Below are positions 1 to 8,422 of a stretch of DNA of 64,000 bases, piece after piece (the stretch's first letter is position 1; each line of letters starts with the position of its first letter). Made by a program: the position numbers and the translations under genes. The stretch is from Flavobacterium sp. 11. Its GTDB lineage: Bacteria > Bacteroidota > Bacteroidia > Flavobacteriales > Flavobacteriaceae. The notes beneath the pieces are model-generated. The model ran no database searches. It saw only the letters and a program-made list of their open reading frames with translations, and was not told the DNA's origin. The DNA lies in assembly GCF_002754315.1 (NCBI RefSeq), contig NZ_PEFE01000001.1, positions 1,364,001-1,428,000 of the forward strand, given 5' to 3'.

Positions 1-6
1 ATTGGC

Positions 7-14
7 TATTTTTG
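7..14 (+). promoter_or_regulatory. candidate -7 element of the first lacI-type gene
   Basis: TATTTTTG fits the flavobacterial -7 consensus TAnnTTTG and lies about 80 nt before the ATG at 94. The matching -33 TTG would fall outside the window, so only half of the promoter can be judged. Confidence 0.35.
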
Positions 15-93
15 TCACTTAAACAGTTAATATTCTAATTATTCATATCTTGTCACTGTTTTTATTATATAAATTACGTCAAAAATCTCTCTT

Positions 94-1116
94 ATGAAAG
101 CTAAAGCAACTTTAAAACAAATCGCTAAAGAACTGAATGTTTCTGTTTCTACAGTTTCTAAAGCGTTGAACGATAGCCCGGAGATTAGCGAGCAGACGAA
201 AGTTAAAATTAAAGAATATGCTAAGCTTAAAAATTACAAACCCAATGTTATTGGTCTGAACCTTAAAAATAGAAAGACAAAAACCATTGGTGTAATTATT
301 CCAAATATTTTAAATTCTTTTTTTGCCAAAGTATTCAGCGGTATCGAAAAAATAGCCGACGAAAAAGGATACAACGTGATTATGTGTATCTCTAACGAAT
401 CATCAGAAAAAGAAGCCCATACGCTGGAAATGCTAAGTAATGGAACTATCGATGGATTTATTGTTTCGGTTTCTGAAGAAGCACAAAAAAATCAGGATTA
501 CGACCATTTCTCCGCAATCATTAATGATGGAACTCCAATTGTTATGTTTGATCGTATTGCCGAAGGCGTAGATTGTGACAAAGTAATTGTTGATGATTTT
601 GACTCCGCTTTAAATTCAACACAACATTTAATTGATATAGGATGCAAGAATATTGCCTTGTTGTCCTCTATCGATAACTTAAGTGTTGGTAAATTAAGAG
701 CCGAAGGATATTTAAAAGCATTGGAAAACAATAATATTGCTGTTAACAACGATATCATTTTAAGAACGGATTCTGAAGATGATTTAAAGGATAAAATCGA
801 AAAAGTTTTTGAAAATAAAATTGATGGAATCTTTGCTCTCGAAGAAAATGACTCAGTAGCAGCTTTGCGTATTGCGCTTAAAAAAGGATATAAAGTACCG
901 GAAGAAATTTCTATCATTGGTTTTGCCGATGGTATTCTGGCTTCCAGAAGATTGTCTCCAAGTTTAACAACGGTGAGTCAGCACGGAATCGAAATAGGTG
1001 AGGTGGCCGCTAAATTGCTTATTGACAGGTTAGAATCCAAAGAAGAAGATTTGCCTTATGAAACGGTCGTAATCAAAACAAAATTGAAAGAAAGAGAGTC
1101 AACAAGGAAATTGTAG
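94..1116 (+). CDS. LacI/PurR-family transcriptional regulator (solitary)
   Basis: A 340-residue DNA-binding regulator. Residues about 6-60 form the LacI helix-turn-helix and hinge (TLKQIAKELNVSVSTVSKAL, then GLNLKNRKTKTIGVIIP). The rest is a periplasmic-binding-protein-like effector domain with the usual IDGFIVS and GFADG stretches. Members of this family bind CG-centred palindromes and respond to a sugar or nucleoside. It is only distantly similar to the two LacI genes at 34.5-36.8 kb: its recognition helix reads VSVSTVSKALND rather than ISITTVSK. It is convergent with polA and shares a bidirectional terminator with it. Its targets are probably to the left of the window; no CGAAAACG-type operator is seen near it. 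The effector cannot be told from sequence. Confidence 0.93.
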   Translation: MKAKATLKQIAKELNVSVSTVSKALNDSPEISEQTKVKIKEYAKLKNYKPNVIGLNLKNRKTKTIGVIIPNILNSFFAKVFSGIEKIADEKGYNVIMCISNESSEKEAHTLEMLSNGTIDGFIVSVSEEAQKNQDYDHFSAIINDGTPIVMFDRIAEGVDCDKVIVDDFDSALNSTQHLIDIGCKNIALLSSIDNLSVGKLRAEGYLKALENNNIAVNNDIILRTDSEDDLKDKIEKVFENKIDGIFALEENDSVAALRIALKKGYKVPEEISIIGFADGILASRRLSPSLTTVSQHGIEIGEVAAKLLIDRLESKEEDLPYETVVIKTKLKERESTRKL

Positions 1117-1137
1117 AAACTCATTTAATATAAGATT

Positions 1138-1180
1138 AAAAAAAATCTCTAATCATTTAAAACGATTAGAGATTTTTTTT
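1138..1180. terminator. bidirectional intrinsic terminator between lacI-type gene and polA
   Basis: A 14-bp perfect stem (AAAAATCTCTAATC at 1141-1154 with GATTAGAGATTTTT at 1164-1177) has a 9-nt loop. It is preceded by an A run and followed by a T run, so it can stop transcription from both convergent genes. Confidence 0.9.
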
Positions 1181-1200
1181 ATGAGTATGATGGAAGATAT

Positions 1201-4044
1201 TTAATGTGCTTCCAACCAATCTTTTCCAGCTCCTAAATCAACATCCAAAGGAACATCAAGTTTGAAAGCGTGTTCCATTTCGTGTTTTATCATCGGTTGG
1301 ATTTTTTCGAGTTCCGAATTGTGTACGTCAAACACAAGCTCATCATGAACTTGTAATAACATTTTGCTTTTCCAATTTTCGGATGTTAGTTTTTCATGAA
1401 TATTAATCATTGCAATTTTGATGATATCGGCAGCACTTCCTTGAATTGGTGCATTTACCGCATTTCGTTCTGCACCACCACGAACAATGGCGTTTTGCGA
1501 ATTAATATCTTTCAAATAACGGCGACGGCCCAAGATGGTTTGTACATAACCATTATCTCTTGCAAAATCTATTTGTTCTTGAATATAGGACTTCAATCTT
1601 GGATACGTTTTATAATACGCTTCAATCAAAGCGGCACTTTCACTTCTGGATAATGAAGTTTGATTGCTCAATCCAAAAGCCGAAACACCATAAATAATTC
1701 CAAAATTTACTGTTTTGGCATGACTTCGTTGCTCGCGAGTTACTTCTTCGAGTGGAACATTAAATACTTTTGAAGCAGTAGATTTGTGAATGTCTTCGTG
1801 ATTTTGGAATGCCTTAATCATGTTTTCTTCACCACTCAATGCCGCAATTACACGCAATTCTATTTGGGAATAATCCGCAGAAACCAAGGTGTAATTTTCA
1901 TCTCGGGCCACGAATGCTTTTCTAATCTGTCTTCCTCGTTCCGTACGAATAGGAATGTTTTGCAAGTTCGGATTATTTGAACTCAAACGACCTGTTGCGG
2001 CAACGGTTTGCATATAATCGGTGTGGATGCGTTGCGTGATTTTGTCTACTTGGTTTGGCAAAGCCTCGACATAGGTGTTTTGAAGTTTTACCAATTGTCG
2101 CCAATCCAGAATGTCTTTTACAATTGGGTTTTCGGCAGCCAAATAACTCAAGATTTCCTCTCCGGTTGCATATTGACCAGTTTTGGTTTTCTTTTGTTTT
2201 ACACCTCCAATTTTTAATTTATCGAATAAAACATCACCTAATTGCTTTGGAGAAGCCAGATTAAATTTTTCTCCGGCAGTTTCAAAAATGTTTGCTTCTA
2301 ATATTTTAATGTCATCGTCTAATGTTTTTGAAAGTGATTTCAAGAAATCTACATCAACACGAATTCCTTCTTTTTCCATATCGGCCAGAACTTTTACTAA
2401 TGGAATTTCGATTTCCTCAAAAAGTTTTTTGGTTCCGGTTTTATCCAATTCCGATGTGAATATTTCCTTAAGTTGGAAGGTTACATCAGCATCTTCAACG
2501 GCATATTCTTTTATTTCTTCCAATGCAACGTCACGCATTGATTTTTGGTTTTTCCCTTTTTTACCAATTAAAGTTTCTATGGATTGAGGGGAATATTTCA
2601 AATACGTTTCTGACAAAATATCCATATTATGACGCATATCCGGATTGATCAGATAATGTGCAATCATGGTGTCGAATAATTTTCCTTTTACGGTAACATT
2701 GTAATTAGAAAGAATTTTTAAATCGTATTTTAAATTCTGACCAATTTTTTCAATGCTTTCATTTTCGAAAAAAGGAATGAATTTTTCAATTAAAGTTTGT
2801 GCTTCTTCTTGATTTTCCGGAAACGGAACATAGAATCCTTTTCCTTTCTCATAGGAGAATGAGATGCCGACCAATTCCGCATGCAAAGCGTCCAAACTGG
2901 TTGTTTCAGTATCAAAACACACCGAAGATTGGTTTTGCAAATTTTGCAACAGCAATCGCAATCCTAAATCCCCTTGAATTATCTGGTATGAATGTGCAGT
3001 GTTTTCTAATGAATTGTAGTACTGATGGCGTGTTTCTTCTGAAGAATCATCTTGAATGGCACTTCCAAAAAGATCAAATTGTTCTTCGTTTTTTGGTTGT
3101 GGTTTTTTGTATAGTTTGGTTTCGTCAACAGGATTATTGTTAGTAGTTGCAGTTCCGCCTTTTTTGAATATGGCGTCAAATTGCTCTGCCATTCTTCTGA
3201 ACTCTAATTCATTAAAAAGCGCATCTGTTTTTTCGACATCGGGAGTTGATAATTCATAATCCGTTTCGTTAAAAATAACGGGACAATCCAGTAAAATTGT
3301 CGCCAAAGTTTTGGATAATAATCCTTTTTCTTTATTGGCTTCAATGTTTTCTTTCATTTTTCCTTTTAGCTTGTCTGTATTGGCTAAAAGATTTTCCATG
3401 GTTCCAAATTCTTTCAAAAGCTTCTTAGCCGTTACTTCGCCTACACCAGGAAGTCCGGGGATATTATCGGCAGCATCGCCCATCATTCCAAGAAAGTCAA
3501 TTACTTGGTCTGGTCGTTCAATTTCAAATTTTGCCAAAACTTCCGGAATCCCCCAAATTTCTATTCCGTTCCCCATTCGGGCGGGTTTGTACATGAATAT
3601 ATTTTCAGAAACGAGTTGTGCAAAATCCTTGTCAGGAGTAACCATAAAGACTTTGTAGTTCTGTTTTTCGGCTTGTTTAGCAATTGTACCAATTAAATCA
3701 TCAGCTTCATAACCTTTTACTTCTATAATAGGAATATGCATGGCTTTCAGTAAATCTTGGATATAAGGTATAGCAATTTTAATAGCTTCGGGAGTGGCGT
3801 CACGATGGGCTTTGTATTCTGGAAATATATCATTTCTCAATTGACTTCCGCCATTATCAAAAGCAACGGCCAAATGGTCTGGTTTTTCTCTTTTTATTAC
3901 GTCCATCAGGGAATTCATAAATCCCATAATGGCTGATGTGTCCATTCCTTTAGAGTTGATTCTTGGGTTTTTTATGAAAGCATAATAGCCTCTAAAGATT
4001 AAGGCGTAGGCATCAAGAAGGAAAAGGCGTTTTTGTTGTGACAT
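1201..4044 (-). CDS. polA: DNA polymerase I
   Basis: A 947-residue full-length Pol I for gap filling and Okazaki primer removal. Order: 5'-3' exonuclease (residues about 1-290, with FLLDAYALIFRGYYA and GYEADDLIGT), 3'-5' proofreading domain (about 350-530, with exo I CFDTETTSLDA, exo II NLKYDLKIL and exo III YAVEDADVT, so the proofreading acids are present), and a Klenow-type polymerase with motif A DYSQIELRVIAAL, motif B around RSHAKTVNFGIIYG, and motif C QVHDELVFDV. The length is normal for Bacteroidota. A -7-like element (CAAAAGTA on the plus strand, 4067-4074) sits just before the ATG, so the leader would be short. The gene is monocistronic. Confidence 0.98.
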   Translation of the reverse strand: MSQQKRLFLLDAYALIFRGYYAFIKNPRINSKGMDTSAIMGFMNSLMDVIKREKPDHLAVAFDNGGSQLRNDIFPEYKAHRDATPEAIKIAIPYIQDLLKAMHIPIIEVKGYEADDLIGTIAKQAEKQNYKVFMVTPDKDFAQLVSENIFMYKPARMGNGIEIWGIPEVLAKFEIERPDQVIDFLGMMGDAADNIPGLPGVGEVTAKKLLKEFGTMENLLANTDKLKGKMKENIEANKEKGLLSKTLATILLDCPVIFNETDYELSTPDVEKTDALFNELEFRRMAEQFDAIFKKGGTATTNNNPVDETKLYKKPQPKNEEQFDLFGSAIQDDSSEETRHQYYNSLENTAHSYQIIQGDLGLRLLLQNLQNQSSVCFDTETTSLDALHAELVGISFSYEKGKGFYVPFPENQEEAQTLIEKFIPFFENESIEKIGQNLKYDLKILSNYNVTVKGKLFDTMIAHYLINPDMRHNMDILSETYLKYSPQSIETLIGKKGKNQKSMRDVALEEIKEYAVEDADVTFQLKEIFTSELDKTGTKKLFEEIEIPLVKVLADMEKEGIRVDVDFLKSLSKTLDDDIKILEANIFETAGEKFNLASPKQLGDVLFDKLKIGGVKQKKTKTGQYATGEEILSYLAAENPIVKDILDWRQLVKLQNTYVEALPNQVDKITQRIHTDYMQTVAATGRLSSNNPNLQNIPIRTERGRQIRKAFVARDENYTLVSADYSQIELRVIAALSGEENMIKAFQNHEDIHKSTASKVFNVPLEEVTREQRSHAKTVNFGIIYGVSAFGLSNQTSLSRSESAALIEAYYKTYPRLKSYIQEQIDFARDNGYVQTILGRRRYLKDINSQNAIVRGGAERNAVNAPIQGSAADIIKIAMINIHEKLTSENWKSKMLLQVHDELVFDVHNSELEKIQPMIKHEMEHAFKLDVPLDVDLGAGKDWLEAH

Positions 4045-4411
4045 AATTGTGATTTTGTAAAGTTTTCAAAAGTACAAAACTTGTGAGATAAAGGAGTGAA
4101 GGTTTGAAATATTTCTTATGATTGATACAGGTGCCTCTTTTTTTGTTTTCTGAAAATTTCGACTGGAAAATTTTGTAATCAATTTTTTATTTCGAGAAAC
4201 ATTGCGAATAATGATTTGAAAGAAAATTGTTATTAATCTGTTACGCATATTTATTTTTAAATAACTAAATTGTAAGAATATAAATATACATTTAATAAAA
4301 AAATGCTTTTAATCGATTATTTATGTATTTAAACGTTGTTTTACGTAAATTTACACACAGAGTTTTAAGCCCAGTGAGGCTATTTATATTAAATCTTTAA
4401 TTCGTTATATT
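4045..4411. other. intergenic gap, divergent promoters only
   Basis: This AT-rich stretch of 367 bases separates polA (minus) from the secreted-protein gene (plus). It holds the polA -7-like element at 4067-4074 and a weak TAAATTTA box at 4346-4353 that could serve the plus-strand gene. A 60-codon minus-strand open frame here has no recognisable features. No RNA gene or repeat was seen. Confidence 0.5.
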
Positions 4412-5902
4412 ATGGAAAAAAATTATTTTTCAAAAAAGGTATTACAAGCCTGTGTGTTATTTTTCATGATAATAACAACAAATGTGTTTGCCCAAGTAGG
4501 CATAGGAACGATTACACCACATGCAAGTTCCGTATTGGATGTTTCATCAACAACCCAAGGGATGTTGACGCCCAGAATGACAACTGTGCAAAGAGCGGCT
4601 ATTGCATCTCCTGCGGATGGTTTAATGGTTTATGATACAGATTTGAAATCTTTTTATCATTACAATTCAACTTTAACATCATGGAATGTAATAAATAGTG
4701 GTACAACTGGTAGATTAAAGTTTAAACGTATAAAATCTACAGATGTTTTAGCGACAGTTTTGGCGGCAGAGAAGGCTGCGGGAAGTAATACAAAGTATGT
4801 TTTGGATGTTAACACCTATTATGAAATAAATGGAACCATAATTTTTGATTTACCAATTGATTTAAACAATGCCTATATTTCAGGTCAGGATGCTAATGAG
4901 GATAAATTAGTTAGAACATCTGGAAATCTGTTTGATGGTGCAACAGGAGGAAGTATTAGAAATGTTACCATTCAGGTTTCCGGAGGAGGGAAAGTTTTTA
5001 ACTTATCTGGAGCAGCAACACAAAGTATAATTATTAGAGATACAGTAATTGCAGGTTCTTCTAGTGTAGGTTCTATAACTGGTTTTGGATTAGTTTTTGT
5101 TAGTATAGTTCAGTATGTTGGCAATGCTACTGGTATTGTTTATGACACTATTAGTAAATTATTGATAAGTAATGCAGCATGGTTTGGTAGCAATACTGGT
5201 ACTTATGAAAAGTTACAAGGGACATTTAGTTTAGTGCAAAAACAAGGAGGTTTTAGTGAGGTTTCTGGCACAGCAATTGGGTTTGATGTATCTTCTAATC
5301 CAATTATAACTGGAGATGCAATTATGGAAACTGTTGTTTTTACCGGTAGCAATACTGTTGGATATGTAAAAGGGTATAGTCCTGCAGTTTATTCAGGATA
5401 TAATTTTGATAATAATTGGAGTGTACGATGTGCAGGAATTCCAACTGAAATTGATGCATCGGCAGTGGGTGAGTTTTCAGTGGATTATGCTGTAGGTTCT
5501 GGTGCTTCTACGGGTTTCTCTGGATCAAATCCAACTTCTATTATAAAGGTTGCGGGTGTCTCTTCCTCATCAAATTTATTTAGATTTTCTACTGGGGGAG
5601 TTAGTAATAAACTTATATATTTAGGTAAAAAGAAACGTTTTTTCCAAGTTACGGGTTCTATTTCGTTTCAAGTTCCAGCAATAGGTACTTATATAATTTA
5701 TATTTCTAAGAATGGTACACCTATTACGCAGTATAAGATCTATGGTCGTGGAGCAGCTGTAAATGATATTTTAGTATTACCATTAAATGCATTAGTCGAG
5801 TTGTCAAATTCTGATTATATAGAGGTTTTTGCGCAAAGGTATTCATCAACTAATAATAATGATAGTATCATAACGCCAAATATGACTTTAGTTGTAAAAT
5901 AG
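4412..5902 (+). CDS. secreted modular surface protein, beta-rich, tail-fibre-like
   Basis: A 496-residue protein of unknown function. Residues 1-28 are a Sec signal peptide ending NVFAQ. Residues about 29-95 carry the segment common in Bacteroidota surface proteins (VGIGTITPHASSVLDVSS, then MTTVQRAAIASPADGLMVYDTD). Residues about 110-370 are Gly/Ser/Thr-rich with regular short hydrophobic strands that suggest a beta-helix or beta-solenoid. The last about 130 residues look like a jelly-roll head as in phage tail-fibre or C1q-like tips. No type IX secretion C-terminal domain and no lipobox are evident, so its final location is uncertain. It is a single gene followed by a strong terminator. The domain readings are by eye and tentative. 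Confidence 0.75.
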   Translation: MEKNYFSKKVLQACVLFFMIITTNVFAQVGIGTITPHASSVLDVSSTTQGMLTPRMTTVQRAAIASPADGLMVYDTDLKSFYHYNSTLTSWNVINSGTTGRLKFKRIKSTDVLATVLAAEKAAGSNTKYVLDVNTYYEINGTIIFDLPIDLNNAYISGQDANEDKLVRTSGNLFDGATGGSIRNVTIQVSGGGKVFNLSGAATQSIIIRDTVIAGSSSVGSITGFGLVFVSIVQYVGNATGIVYDTISKLLISNAAWFGSNTGTYEKLQGTFSLVQKQGGFSEVSGTAIGFDVSSNPIITGDAIMETVVFTGSNTVGYVKGYSPAVYSGYNFDNNWSVRCAGIPTEIDASAVGEFSVDYAVGSGASTGFSGSNPTSIIKVAGVSSSSNLFRFSTGGVSNKLIYLGKKKRFFQVTGSISFQVPAIGTYIIYISKNGTPITQYKIYGRGAAVNDILVLPLNALVELSNSDYIEVFAQRYSSTNNNDSIITPNMTLVVK

Positions 5903-5920
5903 TAAAAGCTATCGTAATCT

Positions 5921-5960
5921 AAAACCGCATTATTTTCAACCTAAATAATGCGGTTTTTAT
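5921..5960 (+). terminator. intrinsic terminator after the secreted-protein gene
   Basis: A near-perfect 15-bp stem (AAAACCGCATTATTT at 5921-5935 with AAATAATGCGGTTTT at 5943-5957) with a 7-nt loop is followed by a T-rich run. Confidence 0.9.
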
Positions 5961-6080
5961 TTGTATTCCATATTCTCAAATTGCAGGAGCTTATTTTAAG
6001 TTTAATCAACAGTTAAATTTTAATTAATAAAAAACCATTTTGGTTAATTGTTTTGTTATTTTGTTAAAAATTTTTTTAAA

Positions 6081-7316
6081 ATGATCTTTCGTATCGTATT
6101 CTTGTGCTTAATCCTTCTTGTTATTGAGCTTTATACTTTTCAAGTATTAAAAACTTTAATAAAATCAAAGCCAATATTGTTTTCAATTCAGATTATAAGC
6201 ATATTAGTTTTAGTATATATTGTTTATTCTTTGATGCAATTTGACCGAAGTGTAGGTCAGACCAAACAAATGATGGTTATCATGGGTTTGTTGCTTATTG
6301 TGTATGTTCCAAAATTAATTTTGACATTGATATTAATGGGAGAAGACATCTTTAGATTAGGTGCCGGAACTGTTAACTATTTTGTCAATTATGATAAAAA
6401 TACAGACTTTCTGAATTCAAGAAGAAAGTTTGTCAGTCAAATAGGATTAGGATTAGCAGCGGTCCCTTTTTTGTCTTTAATATATGGGGTGACTATAGGT
6501 AAATACAATTATAAAGTCATCAAGCAACGTATATTTTTCCCGGATTTACCAGATGCTTTTGATGGTTTTACGATTACTCAAATATCAGATGTTCACAGTG
6601 GAAGTTTTGATAATCCAGAGAAAATTAATTATGCAATAGATTTAGTCAATGAGCAAAATTCAGATATGATTTTGTTTACCGGAGATATTGTGAATACTGA
6701 TGCCAAAGAAATGCATCCGTGGATAGAAACCTTTAACAGGATTAAAAAACATGAATATGGTAAATATTCAGTTTTAGGAAATCACGATTATGGAGAATAT
6801 GTAACTTGGCCATCAGAGGCGGCAAAAGAAGATAATTTTAAAGCCATTAAAGATTTATACGGACAAATTGGTTTTAAATTAATGCTAAACGAACATACTT
6901 TTATTGAAAAAGGAGATGAGAAAATTGCATTAGTTGGCGTAGAAAACTGGGGACATAATTTCAAAAAAGCGGGCGATATCAACAAAGCTTCCCAACATGT
7001 AAATAAAGAAGATTTTAAAATTTTGATGAGTCATGACCCTTCGCATTGGGAACATGAAGTGCAGCATCATGAGAAAAATTTCCACCTTACACTTTCGGGG
7101 CATACACACGGAATGCAGTTTGGAATAGAAATACCAGGTTATTTTAAATGGAGTTTGGCACAATATGTATACAAACAATGGGCGGGATTATATGAAAACG
7201 TCGGACGATACGTTTATGTAAATAGAGGTTTTGGTTTTCATGCCTATCCGGGCAGAGTGGGAATCATGCCGGAAATAACGGTCATCGAACTAAAAAAAGG
7301 TGTTAATGTGGCATAA
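6081..7316 (+). CDS. membrane-anchored metallophosphoesterase
   Basis: A calcineurin-like phosphoesterase of about 411 residues. The ATG at 6081 is preferred over a TTG 33 nt upstream because it begins directly at the first membrane helix. Three to four transmembrane helices occupy residues about 1-150, followed by the catalytic domain. All metal-binding blocks are present: QISDVHSG, FTGDIVN, VLGNHDYG, LMSHDP and LSGHTHGMQ. Architecture and motifs match the YkuE/YaeI-like phosphodiesterases, some of which act on lipid-linked substrates. The substrate here is unknown. It is not clearly co-transcribed with the next gene, which has its own TACATTTG box at 7331-7338. Confidence 0.9.
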   Translation: MIFRIVFLCLILLVIELYTFQVLKTLIKSKPILFSIQIISILVLVYIVYSLMQFDRSVGQTKQMMVIMGLLLIVYVPKLILTLILMGEDIFRLGAGTVNYFVNYDKNTDFLNSRRKFVSQIGLGLAAVPFLSLIYGVTIGKYNYKVIKQRIFFPDLPDAFDGFTITQISDVHSGSFDNPEKINYAIDLVNEQNSDMILFTGDIVNTDAKEMHPWIETFNRIKKHEYGKYSVLGNHDYGEYVTWPSEAAKEDNFKAIKDLYGQIGFKLMLNEHTFIEKGDEKIALVGVENWGHNFKKAGDINKASQHVNKEDFKILMSHDPSHWEHEVQHHEKNFHLTLSGHTHGMQFGIEIPGYFKWSLAQYVYKQWAGLYENVGRYVYVNRGFGFHAYPGRVGIMPEITVIELKKGVNVA

Positions 7317-7389
7317 TTCGTTTAAAATGCTACATTTGTAAAATAAATATCTCTTTTTAGTGAATTTAAAAAATTAAATTTTTGGTTTT

Positions 7390-7686
7390 ATGTCAAAATT
7401 TGGAGAACTTATAAACGCTCAAGTACCTGTGTTAATAGACTTTTACACAGAATGGAATGAGCCTTCAGTTTCAATGCATCCTGTAATTAGAGATGTAGCA
7501 GCCGCTCTTGGTGATAAAGCAAAAGTCATAAAGATTGATGTGGATAAAAATCAAGAATTAGCCGATGCTTTGCGCATTAAAGGCTTGCCTACGTTAATGA
7601 TTTATAAACAAGGTCAAATGATTTGGAGACAATCCGGAGAATTAGATGCGAACACTATTATTAGTATTGTTCAAGAACAATTGTAA
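7390..7686 (+). CDS. thioredoxin-fold protein lacking both active-site cysteines
   Basis: A 98-residue protein with the full thioredoxin length and fold signature: PVLIDFYTEW at the active-site strand, KVIKIDVDKN, and the cis-proline segment IKGLPTLMIYKQG. The canonical WCGPC is replaced by WNEPS, so both redox cysteines are gone and the protein cannot do dithiol-disulfide exchange. It has no signal peptide, so it should be cytosolic. A role as a binding or scaffold protein is an inference. A -7 element (TACATTTG, 7331-7338) precedes it by about 50 nt. It is convergent with the deacetylase, whose stop lies 9 nt away. Confidence 0.9.
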   Translation: MSKFGELINAQVPVLIDFYTEWNEPSVSMHPVIRDVAAALGDKAKVIKIDVDKNQELADALRIKGLPTLMIYKQGQMIWRQSGELDANTIISIVQEQL

Positions 7687-7695
7687 CGCATTTCA

Positions 7696-8343
7696 TTACA
7701 ACACCTCACAATTAAAATTGTTTTCTTTTAAATAAGCTAATGTTTTAGGCAATACGTATTCTAAGTTTTTAAAGGCTTTTATACTGTCGTGGAAAACAAT
7801 AATACTTCCTGGTCTTAGATTTGATGTTGCATTTTCTAAGCATTGTTCTTGCGATAAACTTTGGTCAAAATCAGCACTGAGGACGTCCCACATAATTATT
7901 TTATAACCCAGTTTCCTGATTTTTCTAGATTGAGATGCTTTTATCTTGCCATATGGTGGACGAAACAGTTTAGATTTTAGATTAGAAGGACTATTTTTTT
8001 GAATCGCTTCTTCGCATAGTCTAGTGTTTTCAATGTAAACTTCGGTTGATGTTTTCCATCCGTTCAAATGATTAAAAGTGTGGTTTCCTATGGAATGACC
8101 TTCGCTAATCACCTTTTTGAATATTTCAGTGTTTTTATCAATATTATCTCCAATGCAAAAAAAAGTAGCTTTTACATCGTGCTTTTTTAATTCATCCAAA
8201 ACCCATTCTGTAACTTCTGGAATAGGCCCATCGTCAAATGTGAGGTAGACTGTCTTAATGTTTCCCGTATTGGAAACATCCCAAGTATAATTTGAGAAAA
8301 TCTTTTTTATAATCCGACTTGTTTTTATCCAGTACAGTTTCAT
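7696..8343 (-). CDS. NodB-type polysaccharide deacetylase
   Basis: A 215-residue carbohydrate esterase family 4 protein. NodB motifs are complete: TFDDGP (metal and base aspartates), HSIGNHTFNH (metal histidines), RPPYGK, and a late DVLSADF and IIVFHDS. The family removes N- or O-acetyl groups from peptidoglycan, chitin oligomers or exopolysaccharide. The N-terminus is short and basic without a clear cleavable signal, so location is uncertain. It lies downstream of the DUF2723 gene on the same strand, but a terminator sits between them, so it probably has its own promoter. Confidence 0.92.
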   Translation of the reverse strand: MKLYWIKTSRIIKKIFSNYTWDVSNTGNIKTVYLTFDDGPIPEVTEWVLDELKKHDVKATFFCIGDNIDKNTEIFKKVISEGHSIGNHTFNHLNGWKTSTEVYIENTRLCEEAIQKNSPSNLKSKLFRPPYGKIKASQSRKIRKLGYKIIMWDVLSADFDQSLSQEQCLENATSNLRPGSIIVFHDSIKAFKNLEYVLPKTLAYLKENNFNCEVL

Positions 8344-8361
8344 TTTTTAGTTTTAAAATTA

Positions 8362-8392
8362 AAAAAAATAGCGACATTTTTCAATATCGCTA
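8362..8392 (-). terminator. intrinsic terminator after the DUF2723 gene
   Basis: Read on the minus strand, TAGCGATAT pairs with ATGTCGCTA across a short loop and is followed by an eight-T run. It lies directly after the DUF2723 stop codon. Confidence 0.85.
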
Positions 8393-8422
8393 CCTTTTCT
8401 AATTAGAGTTTTCTATTTAAAA

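Noticed and set aside
4066..4248. 60-codon minus-strand open frame upstream of polA
   Set aside because: It overlaps the polA promoter region, has a Lys/Ile/Phe composition expected from AT-rich noncoding DNA, and shows no domain or partner.
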